Shown in pieces: positions 12,581 to 23,861 of a stretch of 64,000 nucleotides of DNA (its first letter is position 1; every line of letters begins with the position of its first letter). The stretch lies in NCBI GenBank assembly GCA_024760905.1, contig CM045751.1, positions 8,891,001 through 8,955,000 of the forward strand, given 5' to 3'. A program made the position numbers and the translations under genes. Under the pieces are notes generated by a model. The model made no database searches. It worked only from the letters and a program-made list of their open reading frames with translations, and was not told where the DNA came from. This DNA comes from Plotosus lineatus (taxonomy: Eukaryota > Chordata > Actinopteri > Siluriformes > Plotosidae).

Positions 12581-13156
12581 TGGTCAGAGATATCTGCTCT
12601 TGGAAAGCCAATAATTATGCCATAACTACTCTTATACACAAGTAACCGATCAAATTCTTTTTGTCTTATGTGTTCATAGTTACAGTTAATCTCAGAACAA
12701 ATATAAACAGCCATTCTGTCACCCACATCTTTTTTCTCTCGTTAAAATAGTATGAGAAAAAAAAACAAAACATAGCTTTTCATATTACTCACGAACTGAA
12801 AAACACAAAGCCATCTGTTCTGTTTCAGCAATATTCAACCTTCATAATTTTTCAAATAAAAGTATAATTGTAGTCAGAATGAAATAATACTACATGAAGC
12901 ATCCTTAATTGAATTGGACCAGGTGTCGGAGTAGGAAAAGCACCTGGCCCTCCAGGACAGGAATCCATTGAATTGTGACACTTGAAAATAGCACCATTAT
13001 CCCCACAGTCTTAATGAAGAGTCTGTCTATGCAGGCAGCATTTTTGGACAGCTTTAGCACCTTTCAATTAAACAATGCCCCATACGAAGGGGAGCAATTG
13101 AGCAACAGTTTTTAGGGGCGTCCGAAAAACATCACGCAATTTTTACAAGTACAGTA
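12581..13156. other. Unique intron upstream of the TEAD1 exon
   Basis: 12900-13100 is a balanced-composition stretch next to the exon with a hyphenated repeat (ccaggtgtcgg / cacctggccctcc). It may be conserved, but I see no gene. Confidence 0.4.
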
Positions 13157-13745
13157 CAGACGGTCCTCAGCTTACGGGCCATACGTAAGGTGAAAAAAAA
13201 CGTACGTTGTTACTGTATGTTCCAGTGACGTATGACCGGCTGTATCTCATAAAACACCCCTAAATCAATTATTATAAACATAACATTGTAAAATAATATC
13301 AGCATTCATTTCAAATAAATTAAATGCAAGCAAAATCATTTCAAATAGACTCATTTTAATCAAATTCACTAATCACATATCAAATATCAAAATATCACGA
13401 GTAGGCTTACACTTCTGACCAACCATATTTGGTTAGGGTTACAAAAGTCCGCAAAACACTATAAACACAAAGATAACAGAGACGACTTCTTAACACAAGG
13501 GTAACACGCGGTGAACTGGGAGGAAGGAGGGGCACGTTCAGTCTGTCGTTTGTAAACAATGGACGCAGCGTCATGTGTAAGTAGTGTACTACGTCAGCGG
13601 ACTACGTAACTACGTCTCGTACTACAGAAAGCGTGCTAAACTCAAAATTTGACTTAGAAATTCCACTTTTTTTTTTTTTTTTTTACAAAAAAAGGTAAAA
13701 TTGAAAAATACGTAAAGTGAATAAACATAAAGCGAGGAGCATCTG
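13157..13745 (+). mobile_element. Tigger-like MITE, CAGACGGTCCTC family
   Basis: TA-flanked, starting CAGACGGTCCTCAGCTTACGG and ending AAAGCGAGGAGCATCTG. Internal gtacgttgttactgtatg and the end match a second copy at 49681. No coding capacity. Confidence 0.8.
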
Positions 13746-13747
13746 TA

Positions 13748-15355
13748 TACATATGCCTTGAATATTATATGACATTGAACACGAGGAACCATGGACCAGG
13801 AAATACATTTTATATTCAGCACTGGCACATCACTACAATGTAAAGCCAACATACATATACAATGAAGCTTTAAGCTTCGGAAAACTACTTCAGCAAGACA
13901 TTATTTTATTCTTCTCCGAGAATGTAAATGTTTCATTATTTTAATTGCCCCATATAGCAAAACCAGCTAAAATAGCTTCCAAATTTCCCCAGATATTAAG
14001 ATCATGTTTCTGTTTTCCTCAGATGTATTTTCAATGGACGTCGAGAAGGATCCAATTGCTCTGAGAAATGAGCTGGGTCGAACGAGAAGGCAGCAGACAT
14101 ATAACCTTAAAACACTCGGCCAAAACCACCTGGCATCTCCTGTAAAGCAGCAGACTTGCTTCTCTAAAAGGCCTTTACAGGCAAGCTAATTTCAGCCCAG
14201 CTGCCCGTCCCCTTAAACCGCCCCTTAAATCTGGACGGAAATCATGTCAGCCGCTTTTATGAAGAACAACCCGGCTGCTCACAAAATGCCCAAAGCAATA
14301 TCAGTAAACTCCAAATTGAATTTAAAATGTTTAAAAAAAAAAAAAAAAAAAAAAAAGCTCTCAGAATGTAGGCAAGTGAAACCTGGTTTTCTTGCTCCGA
14401 GTTGGTTCAACTCAAGGCCTTCGTACTTTTTGCCTTTTGACAGCTTAAGCACATGGTGCCAAAAGTCTAAAAATAGTCACTAAAGTGACTTGCCAAAGTG
14501 AGATCATTTGCATGGCTGAAGATTTTATACTTTACACCGGCACATAAACCATTGAGAAGCCAAATGTGTCAAAAATGTGAGCACTTTTGGATGTTGTGTG
14601 CAGACCCGCCCGCCCGCCCACCCGGGCCCCCCCACCACCACCCACCACCCCACACCACCCCATCCTCCAGACGAGCCTTTCCTCCCTCGGCTTGCTCCGT
14701 TCAGGCGACACAAGCTGTTGTAGGGCTAGCAGCATATGTTTCTTCTAGAATGTCAGTTCATGAGGGGGGAAGGGAGCAAGCTGTTGAGAGAGGGGAAAAA
14801 GCGAGCAGGAGGATGGGCGAATCGGAGGGAGTACAGGGAGCTTTTCCTGAATTCCGTTTTTGTGTGCTGAATGCTGACGCTGCAGAACTGACTTTCAGAC
14901 AGATTGGGGGGTGGGGGCTCAAAGCCTCTCCCATTCAGACCACTAAATGATTCAGGCCTTTTCGTTTTGGCCTTGTTTCTCACTCCCCCACACCGCCTGC
15001 ATAATGAACTACACTGCTAATCACTTCCAGCGCTGAACCACGCACGTTGAGGTCCTTCGCCATGGTTTACCATCTCGCAAACATCTTTTTAGCTCATCAC
15101 CAAGTCAAACTGTAAAGAGTCCAGCCAGGATAAACATGTCGACTTTTAAATAAAAAAGATCCTCTTTGAAAAGAAGCAAACGTCTGCATTTCCTGAATCT
15201 TTCTCAAGAGGCCTACTTTCGCAAACCCGGTGTCTGGGCATGTCCGTATTATCTGCTAGGCTGTTTCTTCTAGAGCAACTGTGACATTTCAGTGTATTAT
15301 ATTCTCCATGGGGGACTGACGGGACCTAGAATACCCAGTTCCATGAGTAGTTCTC

Positions 15356-15409
<54 letters not shown>

Positions 15410-15655
15410 AAAAAAAAAAAAAAATCACATGAAAAACAGGGAGCCAAGGTTTCAACTGTTGAACAACTTCACATCCGGACCCGACTCGATGTAAAGAACA
15501 GAAAGTCTGTCTGGACAGAGATCCAGACATAAGTTCTAACTATACTTCAAACCATTGGTACATACCAGTGCATACTATTTAAACCCATATTTAACCCTAT
15601 AACTATTTAAATGCAAAAAAAAAAAAGTGACTAAAATAAGTCCTTTTATTTGACT
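13748..15655. other. Unique intronic block with simple repeats
   Basis: Contains poly-A (14334-14356), a C-rich stretch (14606-14680) and (AC)n/poly-A at 15357-15424. The stretches at 14000-14240 and 14950-15290 have balanced composition. No supported exon. Confidence 0.4.
15357..15424. repeat. (AC)n plus poly-A tract
   Basis: (AC)20 followed directly by about 27 A. Confidence 0.95.
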
Positions 15656-15657
15656 AT

Positions 15658-16400
15658 ACACAAATCAGCCATAAGATTAAAACTACCTGCCTAATATTAC
15701 ATCAATGTACAAATCACAACAGCTCTGTCCCAACAATACATGAACTCCTCAAGACCCCTGAAGGTATACTGGGATGTTCGCCAACAAGATGTTAGCAGTC
15801 GATCCTTTTCATCCTCTTGGTTGTGACATGAGGTCTCCATGGATAGGATTTGTTTGACCAATATATCCCAGTACATTAGATGCTTCAGATTTGGGGAAGC
15901 TGGAGGTCAAGTCAACATCTTGGACGCTTGAACAATCTTTGCAGAGTGCCAGGATGTATCATCGTATGGAAAGAGACCCCTGATATTGGGGCACACTGTT
16001 ACCATGTTAGGTGCACATGGTAGGTGATATGTGCCACAAGAAAGAAAGAAAAAAAAAAAAAAAATCCAACCCCAAGGTTTTTTCCAGCTGAATATTGCAT
16101 GTCTCCACCTATTTGCCTTCTTCCCACGATGTATCCTGATGTCCTCTCTTCATGAACAAACATATCCACCAGATAAAAAGGAAACAGGTTTCATTAGAGC
16201 AGGCCACCTTCTTCCAGTGTACCATGGTCCGGTTCTGTAGGAACCTTTGGTGGTGGACAGAGTCTGCATGTGCAATCTAACCAGTCCACGACAATGCAAC
16301 AACTGCAACATACTGTGGTTTCTGACGGCTCAGTATCACCTCTGTATGTGTTACAGTATCTCTTTGGTAGGATCCAATCAGATCCAATCGGTGTAGATAG
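15658..16400 (+). mobile_element. Degenerate fish DNA-transposon-like repeat (atcagccataa end)
   Basis: It opens with acaaatcagccataagatta and has blocks I recognise from a common fish repeat: gaccccgaaggt-type, caagatgttagcag, ctccatggataggat, ggaggtcaagtcaacatctt and caggccaccttcttcc. The far end is poorly preserved. Superfamily not assigned. Confidence 0.5.
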
Positions 16401-16689
16401 AAGTCATACTTTCCTAGTTCTCAAGGTAGCTTCCTGACTTATCATGTAAATATTCAAAATCCATACTTAATAAAACGTCAGTACTTTTTTTTTTTACCTT
16501 AACCTTTTAAGTCCCAACATATTATTCAGTTATTCAGTAACCACAATGAATTATTCAGAAGTTACAGCGAATTTAATGCGGAAAAAAGAAATCCAATTCC
16601 GAGAATGAGGTATGCAAGTCCGGACAAGCTAAACAGGTCATGGGAGTTTAAGAGGTTATTGTGTATTCTACCCCCCCAAACCACCCTAT

Positions 16690-16727
<38 letters not shown>

Positions 16728-16979
16728 AAGTAAACATTTAAAGGAGGAAGTAAAAATAAGTGTCAGGAGTGAAACCAGACGATCCTAATGCATACCAATG
16801 TGTTTTTTTTTTGCAAAAAATGAATAGCGTTTGCAGTCAGACACGTCTGAAGTTTGACCCCCAAGTTGAAACGACTATATCAAGAAGAAAAGTCAAGTCT
16901 AGAGTGTTTTGGCCTCTAGAAAAATGTTGCTTCATGATGCTATTGATTTTGTGCTCATTGTATTCATAAGTCAACCATA
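16401..16979. other. Unique intronic sequence with an (AC)n tract
   Basis: (AC)n at 16692-16726; otherwise AT-rich with no feature. Confidence 0.5.
16692..16726. repeat. (AC)n microsatellite
   Basis: About 17 AC units. Confidence 0.97.
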
Positions 16980-16981
16980 TA

Positions 16982-17443
16982 CACGAATCCCTCACTACTT
17001 CACGCTTCAACTTATGCGGCTTCAGTGCATCGTGGCTTTTTTTATAAAAAATATTCATTGAATTAGAACATAAGGAAATTAAGGAAGAATATGGGAAAAA
17101 GTTTAGGAAAATGCCGCAAAACAAGGCCAATTATGCAAAAAACCAAACCAAAACAAAAAAAACAACACAAAACCTCCCATCAAATCTATTTATATTTTTG
17201 TGAGGTGCATATCTGAGGGCGCACACATCTGTATGTGTGTATTTATATTTTATTTACATCTTATGCATTATTTTTGAATGTTTAATTGTTATTATAAAGC
17301 ATTTATAGCATTGAATATGTATTCATTGATATTATATACATATATACATGTACATATATGTAAGTCGGGAGAGGGGTTGATCTTACTTCGCAGAATTATT
17401 TTATTACATTTTCCCTATTACCATGGAAAGTGAGTGATCCCTG
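16982..17443 (+). mobile_element. Tigger-like MITE (GATCCCTC family), copy 5
   Basis: Starts TA|CACGAATCCCTCACTACTTC and ends GTGAGTGATCCCTG|TA with the full family body between. Confidence 0.85.
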
Positions 17444-17445
17444 TA

Positions 17446-17494
17446 TAGTCAACTGTATTATCACTTTAAACAAGCAACGTACATACCTTTAAAT

Positions 17495-17540
<46 letters not shown>

Positions 17541-18450
17541 TATTTTTTTTTTTTTTTTTTTTTTTTTTTTCAAGGCACTAGCAAGTGATTTTCATTAACA
17601 GGTTCAACATTAACTCCAGGCTTTTCATGAAAGTCTTAAAGAAGTATTAAAGCCACATCCATCAACAGGAACAAGGGTTAAAGAACATTCCGAGCAGAAA
17701 TCAATAGTCTAAAAACAGCCTAATTATGGGACATGGCTTTAGTCCCTCTGTGGTCATTTGCACTCCGATAAATCAACTTAACTGATTTACGTCTGTCACA
17801 ATCTCGTACGCAACATGGCCCTCGGGAACTTTCTTTCGAGTTCAAGAGCTCTCCATGACTGTATTACATTATCATGCATAAAACCTGAGCATGATTTTTT
17901 TTCTTGATCTAATAAGTGCTGGTGTTTCATATTTCTCCTTCCTTTAGATAACAGAGCTAATGAAAGCATTTCAAGTTGTTCCCGAATTGCATTTGTTGTT
18001 TTGTGGACTAAAACAACTGGTCGGAAAACATCTCAGTGAATCTACTTCCAGGTGACTCAGTTCTAGTGATCTGAAATGTACCAAAATACACTGTGTGTTT
18101 TGGATTGCATCATGATTTTTTTTTTGTATTGATGTGAAATGCTAAACCAGTTCAAACTGAGCCAAAGAACAGATTATTTAATATTTACTACATGAGAATG
18201 GCGCAACTGGATTGGTTCATCTCAGAATGATTGGCGCAGTGAATGTCCCTCTGGGATTAAGGACGTATCTGTCTGTCTGTCCAACCTTTCTTTGTATCTT
18301 CCCCACCTGTCATCCGAAAAAATACAAAGAAAGCTTTGCGATATGGCCTCCATGAATTTTATGGTAAAATAGGCACTTTTATAAACATTTAAATGAGTTT
18401 TAAATGCAGTGTGATGGAGCCTGGGAGACTAGGGTCACACTTAAATACAA
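17446..18450. other. Intronic block, candidate conserved DNA
   Basis: (TA)n and a long poly-T (17498-17570) are followed by about 800 bp of unique DNA. 17570-17960 is balanced in composition, with a near M-CAT motif (aacattccg). No exon seen. Confidence 0.4.
17498..17570. repeat. (TA)n and poly-T tract
   Basis: AT dinucleotides followed by about 30 T. Confidence 0.95.
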
Positions 18451-18455
18451 AAATA

Positions 18456-18843
18456 CAGGGATTCCTCACTTTCCGCAGTTAATGGGGACCAGGACCCCCC
18501 ACGGCCGCCAATTTCCGTGAAGTAGGATCGAGCCCCCTGACTGACGTATACATACATGTATATGTGTATAATATCAATAAATACATATTCAATGCTATAA
18601 ATGTTTATAATAACAATTAAACTGCACCTCACATAAAAATGTAAGTAGTTTTGTTGGGGGGTTTTGGGTTGTTTTTTGTTGTTTTTGTTTGTTTGGACGG
18701 TTTTTTTGCATAACTGGCCTTGTTTTGTGGCATCTTCCTTAACTTTTCCCCTATTTTTAATTATTTTTCGATGAATATTTTTGAAAAACCCACGATGCAC
18801 TGAAGCCACAGAAACTGAAGCACGCAGTGGCGAGGGATCACTG
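18456..18843 (-). mobile_element. Tigger-like MITE (GATCCCTC family), copy 6, lacks the CA-rich middle
   Basis: TA|CAGGGATTCCTCACTTTCCGC at the left and GGCGAGGGATCACTG|TA at the right. It runs straight from attaaac to tgcacctcac, so a central segment present in other copies is deleted. Confidence 0.87.
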
Positions 18844-19043
18844 TAACCCATTTCAGTCACATTTTCGATTGTCTTTCTTGTGACCCTGTGTCGTATAAAC
18901 AAAAACAATTATTCTCATCAGGCCACAGAGGAGTTTGATGAATAAAATCAATGAAGTAACTCCAAATAAGGTTGACATGGTAACATTTGTCTATATTTTG
19001 ACTTAATTCAAAGTCATTCTCAAGACATATGGTGTGCTGTAAG

Positions 19044-19922
19044 TAGAGATGTCATTGACAATCGGAATATCGCCAATATAATTATGTCGATCGATAATCG
19101 ATACCTATAAAAGGGATTTCGATACTTCTAACGATAAAGCGTCCTGCGTTCATGACAGCGTCTGTAGTAAATGCCATTTTCAATGACACCCCTAGTAAAT
19201 GGTACGTCCCGCCTCTATGTATGGTAAATGGTATGTTCTGCCGCTCTGTATGGTAAATGGTACGTCCCGCTTCGCTGTATGGTAAATGATACGTCCCGCC
19301 TCTCTGTATGGTAAATGATACGTCCCGCCTCTCTGTACGGTAAATTGTACGTGCCGCTTCTCTGTATGGTAAATGGTAAGTCGCGCCGCTCTGCATGGTA
19401 AATGGTACGTCCCATCTCTCTGTATGGTAAATGGTACGTCCCTGCTTCTAGTGTGCCGTCAGAGTGCGTGTTCTCAACAACAGGGAACATTTTGAACAAG
19501 AAGAGACACTTATCACCGGATAATGCAGATATGTGCATCTTCTTGCATCATAATTATGAATTGTAAAAATCCTTAATCTTAAACTTTTCAATTGACAAGT
19601 GTTTGTAGAATATAAACAACTTGCTTGAAATTAACTAGTAAACAAGTGTTTACGTATAGATTTGTTCAATACAAAAAGGTGTGAATTAAAATCTTGTCGG
19701 TGGAAAACTATTTCCTGCCTTTTATTTCAGATTTGGCTTTAGTAATTGTTCACTTTATTATAAAATATTCAATGCATTATACAAACTACTGTAATATATC
19801 TTAGTCTGTTCTATTTAATGCATTTATGGAACAGTACAGCAATATTCCAATGTATCAATACATCGGGAAATTTTTTTTATCAATATATCGATACCAATAA
19901 TAGGTTTTCAATGACACCCCTA
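19044..19922. mobile_element. hAT-like element with perfect 8-bp duplication and internal minisatellite
   Basis: Inverted ends TAGAGATGTCATTGA and TCAATGACACCCCTA are flanked by exact GCTGTAAG copies (19036-19043 and 19923-19930). Subterminal DNA has several ATCGATA-type palindromes. No transposase frame remains. An internal copy of the right end occurs at about 19178-19195, where the minisatellite starts. Confidence 0.85.
19193..19443. repeat. 29-bp minisatellite, about 8.5 copies
   Basis: The unit contains ctgtatggtaaatggtacgt followed by cccgcctct (29 bp), repeated with scattered substitutions such as aaatgat for aaatggt. Because 29 is not a multiple of 3, all three frames stay open with repeated HLPYRE-type peptides, which explains two overlapping long frames on the minus strand. 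Confidence 0.93.
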
Positions 19923-19930
19923 GCTGTAAG

Positions 19931-20386
19931 AGCAGTAAACATTTATATATACAGGACCTTCAATGGTGACACAATTTGTAACAATAACAACATTTAGCAC
20001 TTAAACTAATGTGGGGGGTGTTGATCCACAGTTTAAAGAATCAATGAGCAGTGTGTAACAATAGAGAATACAGCTCATGGTGTTACAGACGCTACAAAGC
20101 AATAAAACAAAAGAACAAGAATATTGGGTGAGGGTTGAATTAAGTCGAAATATAGACGAATGTTACCATGTCAACCTTATTCGGAGTTACTTCATTGGTT
20201 TTATTCACGCCAGTCTTAGTGAATATTAATGAGTAGTATCGAATGTGTTTATCGGTCATTAAAGCAATAAAAATAAGATGGTTTGGACGTGATCCATAAT
20301 AGCACTGAGCCGAATTCAGCCAACACTATCATGAATGGAAAATTACCCGGAAAACAGGTAATGAATTGATGATCAAATATCTCAAA
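19931..20386. other. Unique intronic sequence, no gene seen
   Basis: Shares gacatggtaacatttgtctata with 18973-18994 (as an inverted copy at about 20150-20175), so the hAT element at 19044 lies between two arms of an old inverted repeat. Confidence 0.45.
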
Positions 20387-20388
20387 TA

Positions 20389-20682
20389 GGGGGCAGTGTG
20401 GCCCAGTGGTAAGGTTCTGCATTACCGATCCTAAGGTTGGGGTTCAAGCCCTACTGTGAACAGTTGTCACTGCTGCCCCCCCCCCCCCCCCGTCCCCCCA
20501 GTGCAGCCAACTGGGTTATCAAAGGCCAGCCATGTCTCACGCTATCTGTAGTGAGACATTCATGTAAAAGAACCCTTGATGACCTTCAAGAGTGGCTGCA
20601 TAGCCGTCAGCATGTTTCTACCCAACGATGGCCTGGTGAGCTGTCCAGGGTGTACTCTGCAATCGCCAGAAATCAGGTGAGA
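20389..20682 (+). mobile_element. SINE-1, tail truncated
   Basis: Head gggggcagtgtggcccagtgg (A box) and ggggttcaagccctac (B box), then a C run, the core gcagccaactgggttatcaa and the first part of the L2 tail. Confidence 0.85.
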
Positions 20683-22189
20683 TAGGAATTTTTATCATTG
20701 TTCTTTTTTTTATTTCCATACCTAACGCTCCTTTTTTGTTTGCAATTTCAAACTGTGCATTGGGCAGTTTAATGGACACAAAACCCCTTCTGCAGACTCC
20801 AGGGGGGGAAAATGATCAAAAAAGTACACAACAACAGACCAACAGGCGTGAAAGTACACAAAGATAAAGACTTTCAGGGGTCAGGGAAAGCATTTAAGTC
20901 CAGATCCTACTTCTAATTATGACTGGACCTTGAATTATTCAGCACAAAGCTGTGAATTCTCACATGTTCTTTCTAAATCGAGGCAAATGGATGGTACTTG
21001 TTTACCAGATCCACTTGTCTGTTTTGTGAGAAGAAATCATTGTGCACTTTTGAGGGCTTTGTCTCATGACACAAATTACTTCATTCAATTAAATAATAAC
21101 TACAGATCATCTCACCTTCAGATTTACAGACATACACATGCACACAGGAACGTTATGACAACTGACCAAATACAATGAATTTGGTCCGCACTTTAACATG
21201 AAAAATTTGTGAATGGTACGATATGGTTTGAAAGAAAGCTCCATTCCAGTTGTTTAAACTCTGTTGACTGACGGAAGCAACGATAAAACGTTTTTACTTT
21301 CCACTTGGAGCGTGTCAGACAAACAGGCAACACTGATATTCTTCCAGGAACAAGGTGACAAATCTAAAGGCCGAATTCATCGATTCATCTCTTTAAAATG
21401 GTTATAAATTGATGGAGTCATGTGGTGCATCACTGCAGATTTTTAATAGAAGTGCACCAAGTAGGTTCTGACTACCGGCTGTACACCAGACCTCAATGTT
21501 TATCTCGTCATGATCACAGATACATCGAGATATACACAGCGTCCCAATAAGAAGGTAACACGAGGACAGATTGGACCTGAAGTTCCTTCTCATGCAAACC
21601 CATAATTCTCGTTACCAAAGCACACTCACACTCTGGTCAAACTAAAATAATAACAATAAAATAATAATAATAATAATAACAATAATAGTTGTTTTTTTTG
21701 ACATACTAGGACATACAGTTATAGCAAAATAAACAGTCAACTTTATGCATTTTCATACCACAGTAATCTCCCAGTAGTTGCATTTTAAGCTCCACCCCAA
21801 AACGAATTTTGGTTGACGTACTGCATTCATCAGCATTCGTGATTTTGTTTGTCAGTTTGTCTGTGTACAAAATTCTAACCCCCACCCATATACAGATTTT
21901 TACCATGCTTGGTGGGGACGCTACCCCTACACACCCCTCAGTGTTCGCGGTGATCTGATTTTGGAATGTCTTGACCGAAGGTCAAGGTTAGAGCAAGGTC
22001 AAAGTTTAATAGCTGGCCGTTTCCTATGTTAAATTGAAAGTGACACCCTCTTAAATGAAACAATTACCTTTGACCTTGAGTGACCTTGAACAGTTAAAAT
22101 TCAATGTTGTTGGATCGTGAACACTTCAGTTTGAAAGAAGTGCCAACATACACGCTGTTACTATGGAACACTCATAAGAAGCCATATAA
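20683..22189. other. Unique intronic block
   Basis: Contains an (AAT)n stretch at 21645-21685 and a nuclear-receptor-like motif cluster at 21972-22087. No exon supported. Confidence 0.4.
21972..22087. promoter_or_regulatory. Cluster of nuclear receptor half-sites
   Basis: An everted repeat TGACCGAAGGTCA (21972-21984), a further AAGGTCA (21995-22001) and a direct repeat with 4-bp spacing, TGACCTTGAGTGACCT (22071-22086). The spacing matches known receptor dimer arrangements, but it may belong to an unrecognised repeat. Confidence 0.3.
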
Positions 22190-22204
22190 GAATTTACATA
22201 TTGT

Positions 22205-22543
22205 TACTGGTTTCTGGTGTGTTGACATGCTTCTGGCATCACTGGCAATTGCATGTATCCGCTCTCTCTTAGTGAGGGCAGAATCCCTCCTGGAGAGCTC
22301 ACCGGCCATCACAGGGCAGAAACACACTGACAGCTATGCAGCTACTCTTGACGAAAGTCAGCAATGGTTCTTTTACATGAACCTCACACCGATAGACAGT
22401 GAGAGACATGGCCGGTCTTTGATAACCCAGTTATCTGCACTGGGGGGGGCGGGGGGACAGTGACAACCCATGGCGAGTGGGGCTTGAACCGTAAACCTTA
22501 GAATTAGTGATCCAGCACCTTTACCACCAGGCCACCACTGCCC
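22205..22543 (-). mobile_element. SINE-1 with 15-bp target duplication and an atypical 3' end
   Basis: GAATTTACATATTGT is duplicated at 22190-22204 and 22544-22558. Head and core are standard (ccaccactgccc, ggggcttgaacc, gataacccagtta), but the about 70 bp at the 3' end (22205-22272) does not resemble the L2-type or RTE-type tails of other copies. Confidence 0.85.
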
Positions 22544-22558
22544 GAATTTACATATTGT

Positions 22559-23246
22559 ATTCAGATAGAACATATTTACTACTTTATCCATGTTGTGTGG
22601 CAGAGGCGCAGTCTGTGAATGCCCCTATATTTTTAGACGGGCTCCCAAGCTGAGTACAATGGGTGGAGTTGTCTAGTGTTCTGTCCAGTGTCTGTGAGTA
22701 CCAACCACATGAGACCAATAAGTCTGACACATCACAGTGTTGACACTGATTGGTTGTTATGTATCCCTGGCCTGTATGATGACGGGTTGCAATTTTTAAA
22801 AAAGCAGACTTATTATTGACAATGAAATCGAAACTCAAAAGTAAAGACTCATGTAGGAAATTATGAAATCAGAAGCTTGATGGAACAAGAACTCTTCAAA
22901 AGGTACTTCAACTAACAAGACAAATCAATGTGGAAATCAGCTCAGGAAAATTGGTGAACTTTTAAGTTCCTCTCAGGCTTCAGCTCTGGACCATAGTGTG
23001 GAAATGCAGGGTGAAGTTTTTTCCTTCAGGGCCAAAATTGATGCTAACTTGGTGGTTAACACCCCTTTACTCAGCACTGAAGAAGAAGAAAAAGAAATGC
23101 TGACGACCTGCAGGATTTATTAATATGCAACATATAACTTCCCTGTACATTCACTAATGCATTAACTTCACAATTTCTCCCTGCTGCAAACGTCCAGCCA
23201 TCCTGCCGTAAGCATCTCACACGCTTCCCTTCTCTCTCTCACATGA
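22559..23246. other. Unique intronic sequence, no gene seen
   Basis: No recognised repeat or exon. Confidence 0.5.
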
Positions 23247-23254
23247 GCTTAACC

Positions 23255-23853
23255 CAGTGCTTCTCAATTATTTTCTGTGACGCCCCCTATAGGAAGGGGG
23301 GGGGGGGAATCCCCCCAACGCCCCACGCAAGGCGATAAATAATGTTTCCTGCACTTCATATTGTTTGCCCTGTGCTTTTTCCCTACACCAGGGGTCCCCA
23401 TCCCCCGGTCCATGGACCGGTACTGGTCCGTGGATCATTTGATACCGGTCCGCAAACAAAATCTTTCATGGTACAAATTATAATTTTTTTATTAGACCTT
23501 CCGGATCTTATTTTGAAAACTGACTGTTTTTGACAGTGCCACAGAAGTACTGAAAACCCTTCTTCCGTTTGCAACCACATATCTTTGGGAGTCGGGGTTC
23601 TCTGCGGTGACACCCACCAAAACAAGATTACGGAGTAGACTCTAACCGGGCCACAGGAATATTTTCATACATAAAACTGGTCCCTGGTGCAAAAAAGGTT
23701 GGAGACCACTGCCCAACACCATTGCGTGACAATGAAAGCACTACTGCCAACTACTGCAATGGAGGTGCAATTACACTTAATTCTAGTACAGGACAAAAAA
23801 GCAGGGTAACCCCCTCCCCCTCCCCGGCGCGCCCCACTATTTGAGAAGCACTG
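23255..23853 (+). mobile_element. hAT MITE family A, complete, host of a nested hAT
   Basis: Ends CAGTGCTTCTCAATTATT and ...TTGAGAAGCACTG with an exact 8-bp duplication GCTTAACC (23247-23254 and 23854-23861). The body is interrupted at 23389-23711 by another hAT element; without it the length is about 276 bp. Confidence 0.94.
23389..23711. mobile_element. Second hAT element (CAGGGGTCCCC family) nested in the first
   Basis: Starts CAGGGGTCCCCATCC, with the self-complementary ggtccatggaccgg next, and ends GGTTGGAGACCACTG. The flanking 8-mers are ccctacac (23381-23388) and cccaacac (23712-23719), one mismatch. A fragment resembling a transposase 3' end (gggagtcggggttctctgcg) survives, without an open frame. 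Confidence 0.85.
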
Positions 23854-23861
23854 GCTTAACC

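Noticed and set aside
12366..12614. Plus-strand 82-codon frame opposite the TEAD1 exon
   Set aside because: Antisense shadow of the TEAD1 coding sequence.
14498..14950. Plus-strand 150-codon frame with a Pro/His-rich part
   Set aside because: Derived from a C-rich low-complexity run; other frames are also open and nothing is recognised.
19193..19443. CRISPR-like array of regular repeats
   Set aside because: Units abut each other without unique spacers and the genome is eukaryotic; it is a minisatellite.
19082..19538. Overlapping minus-strand frames of 104 and 107 codons with repeated HLPYRE-type peptides
   Set aside because: They arise from a 29-bp minisatellite in which every frame is open; not a repeat protein gene.
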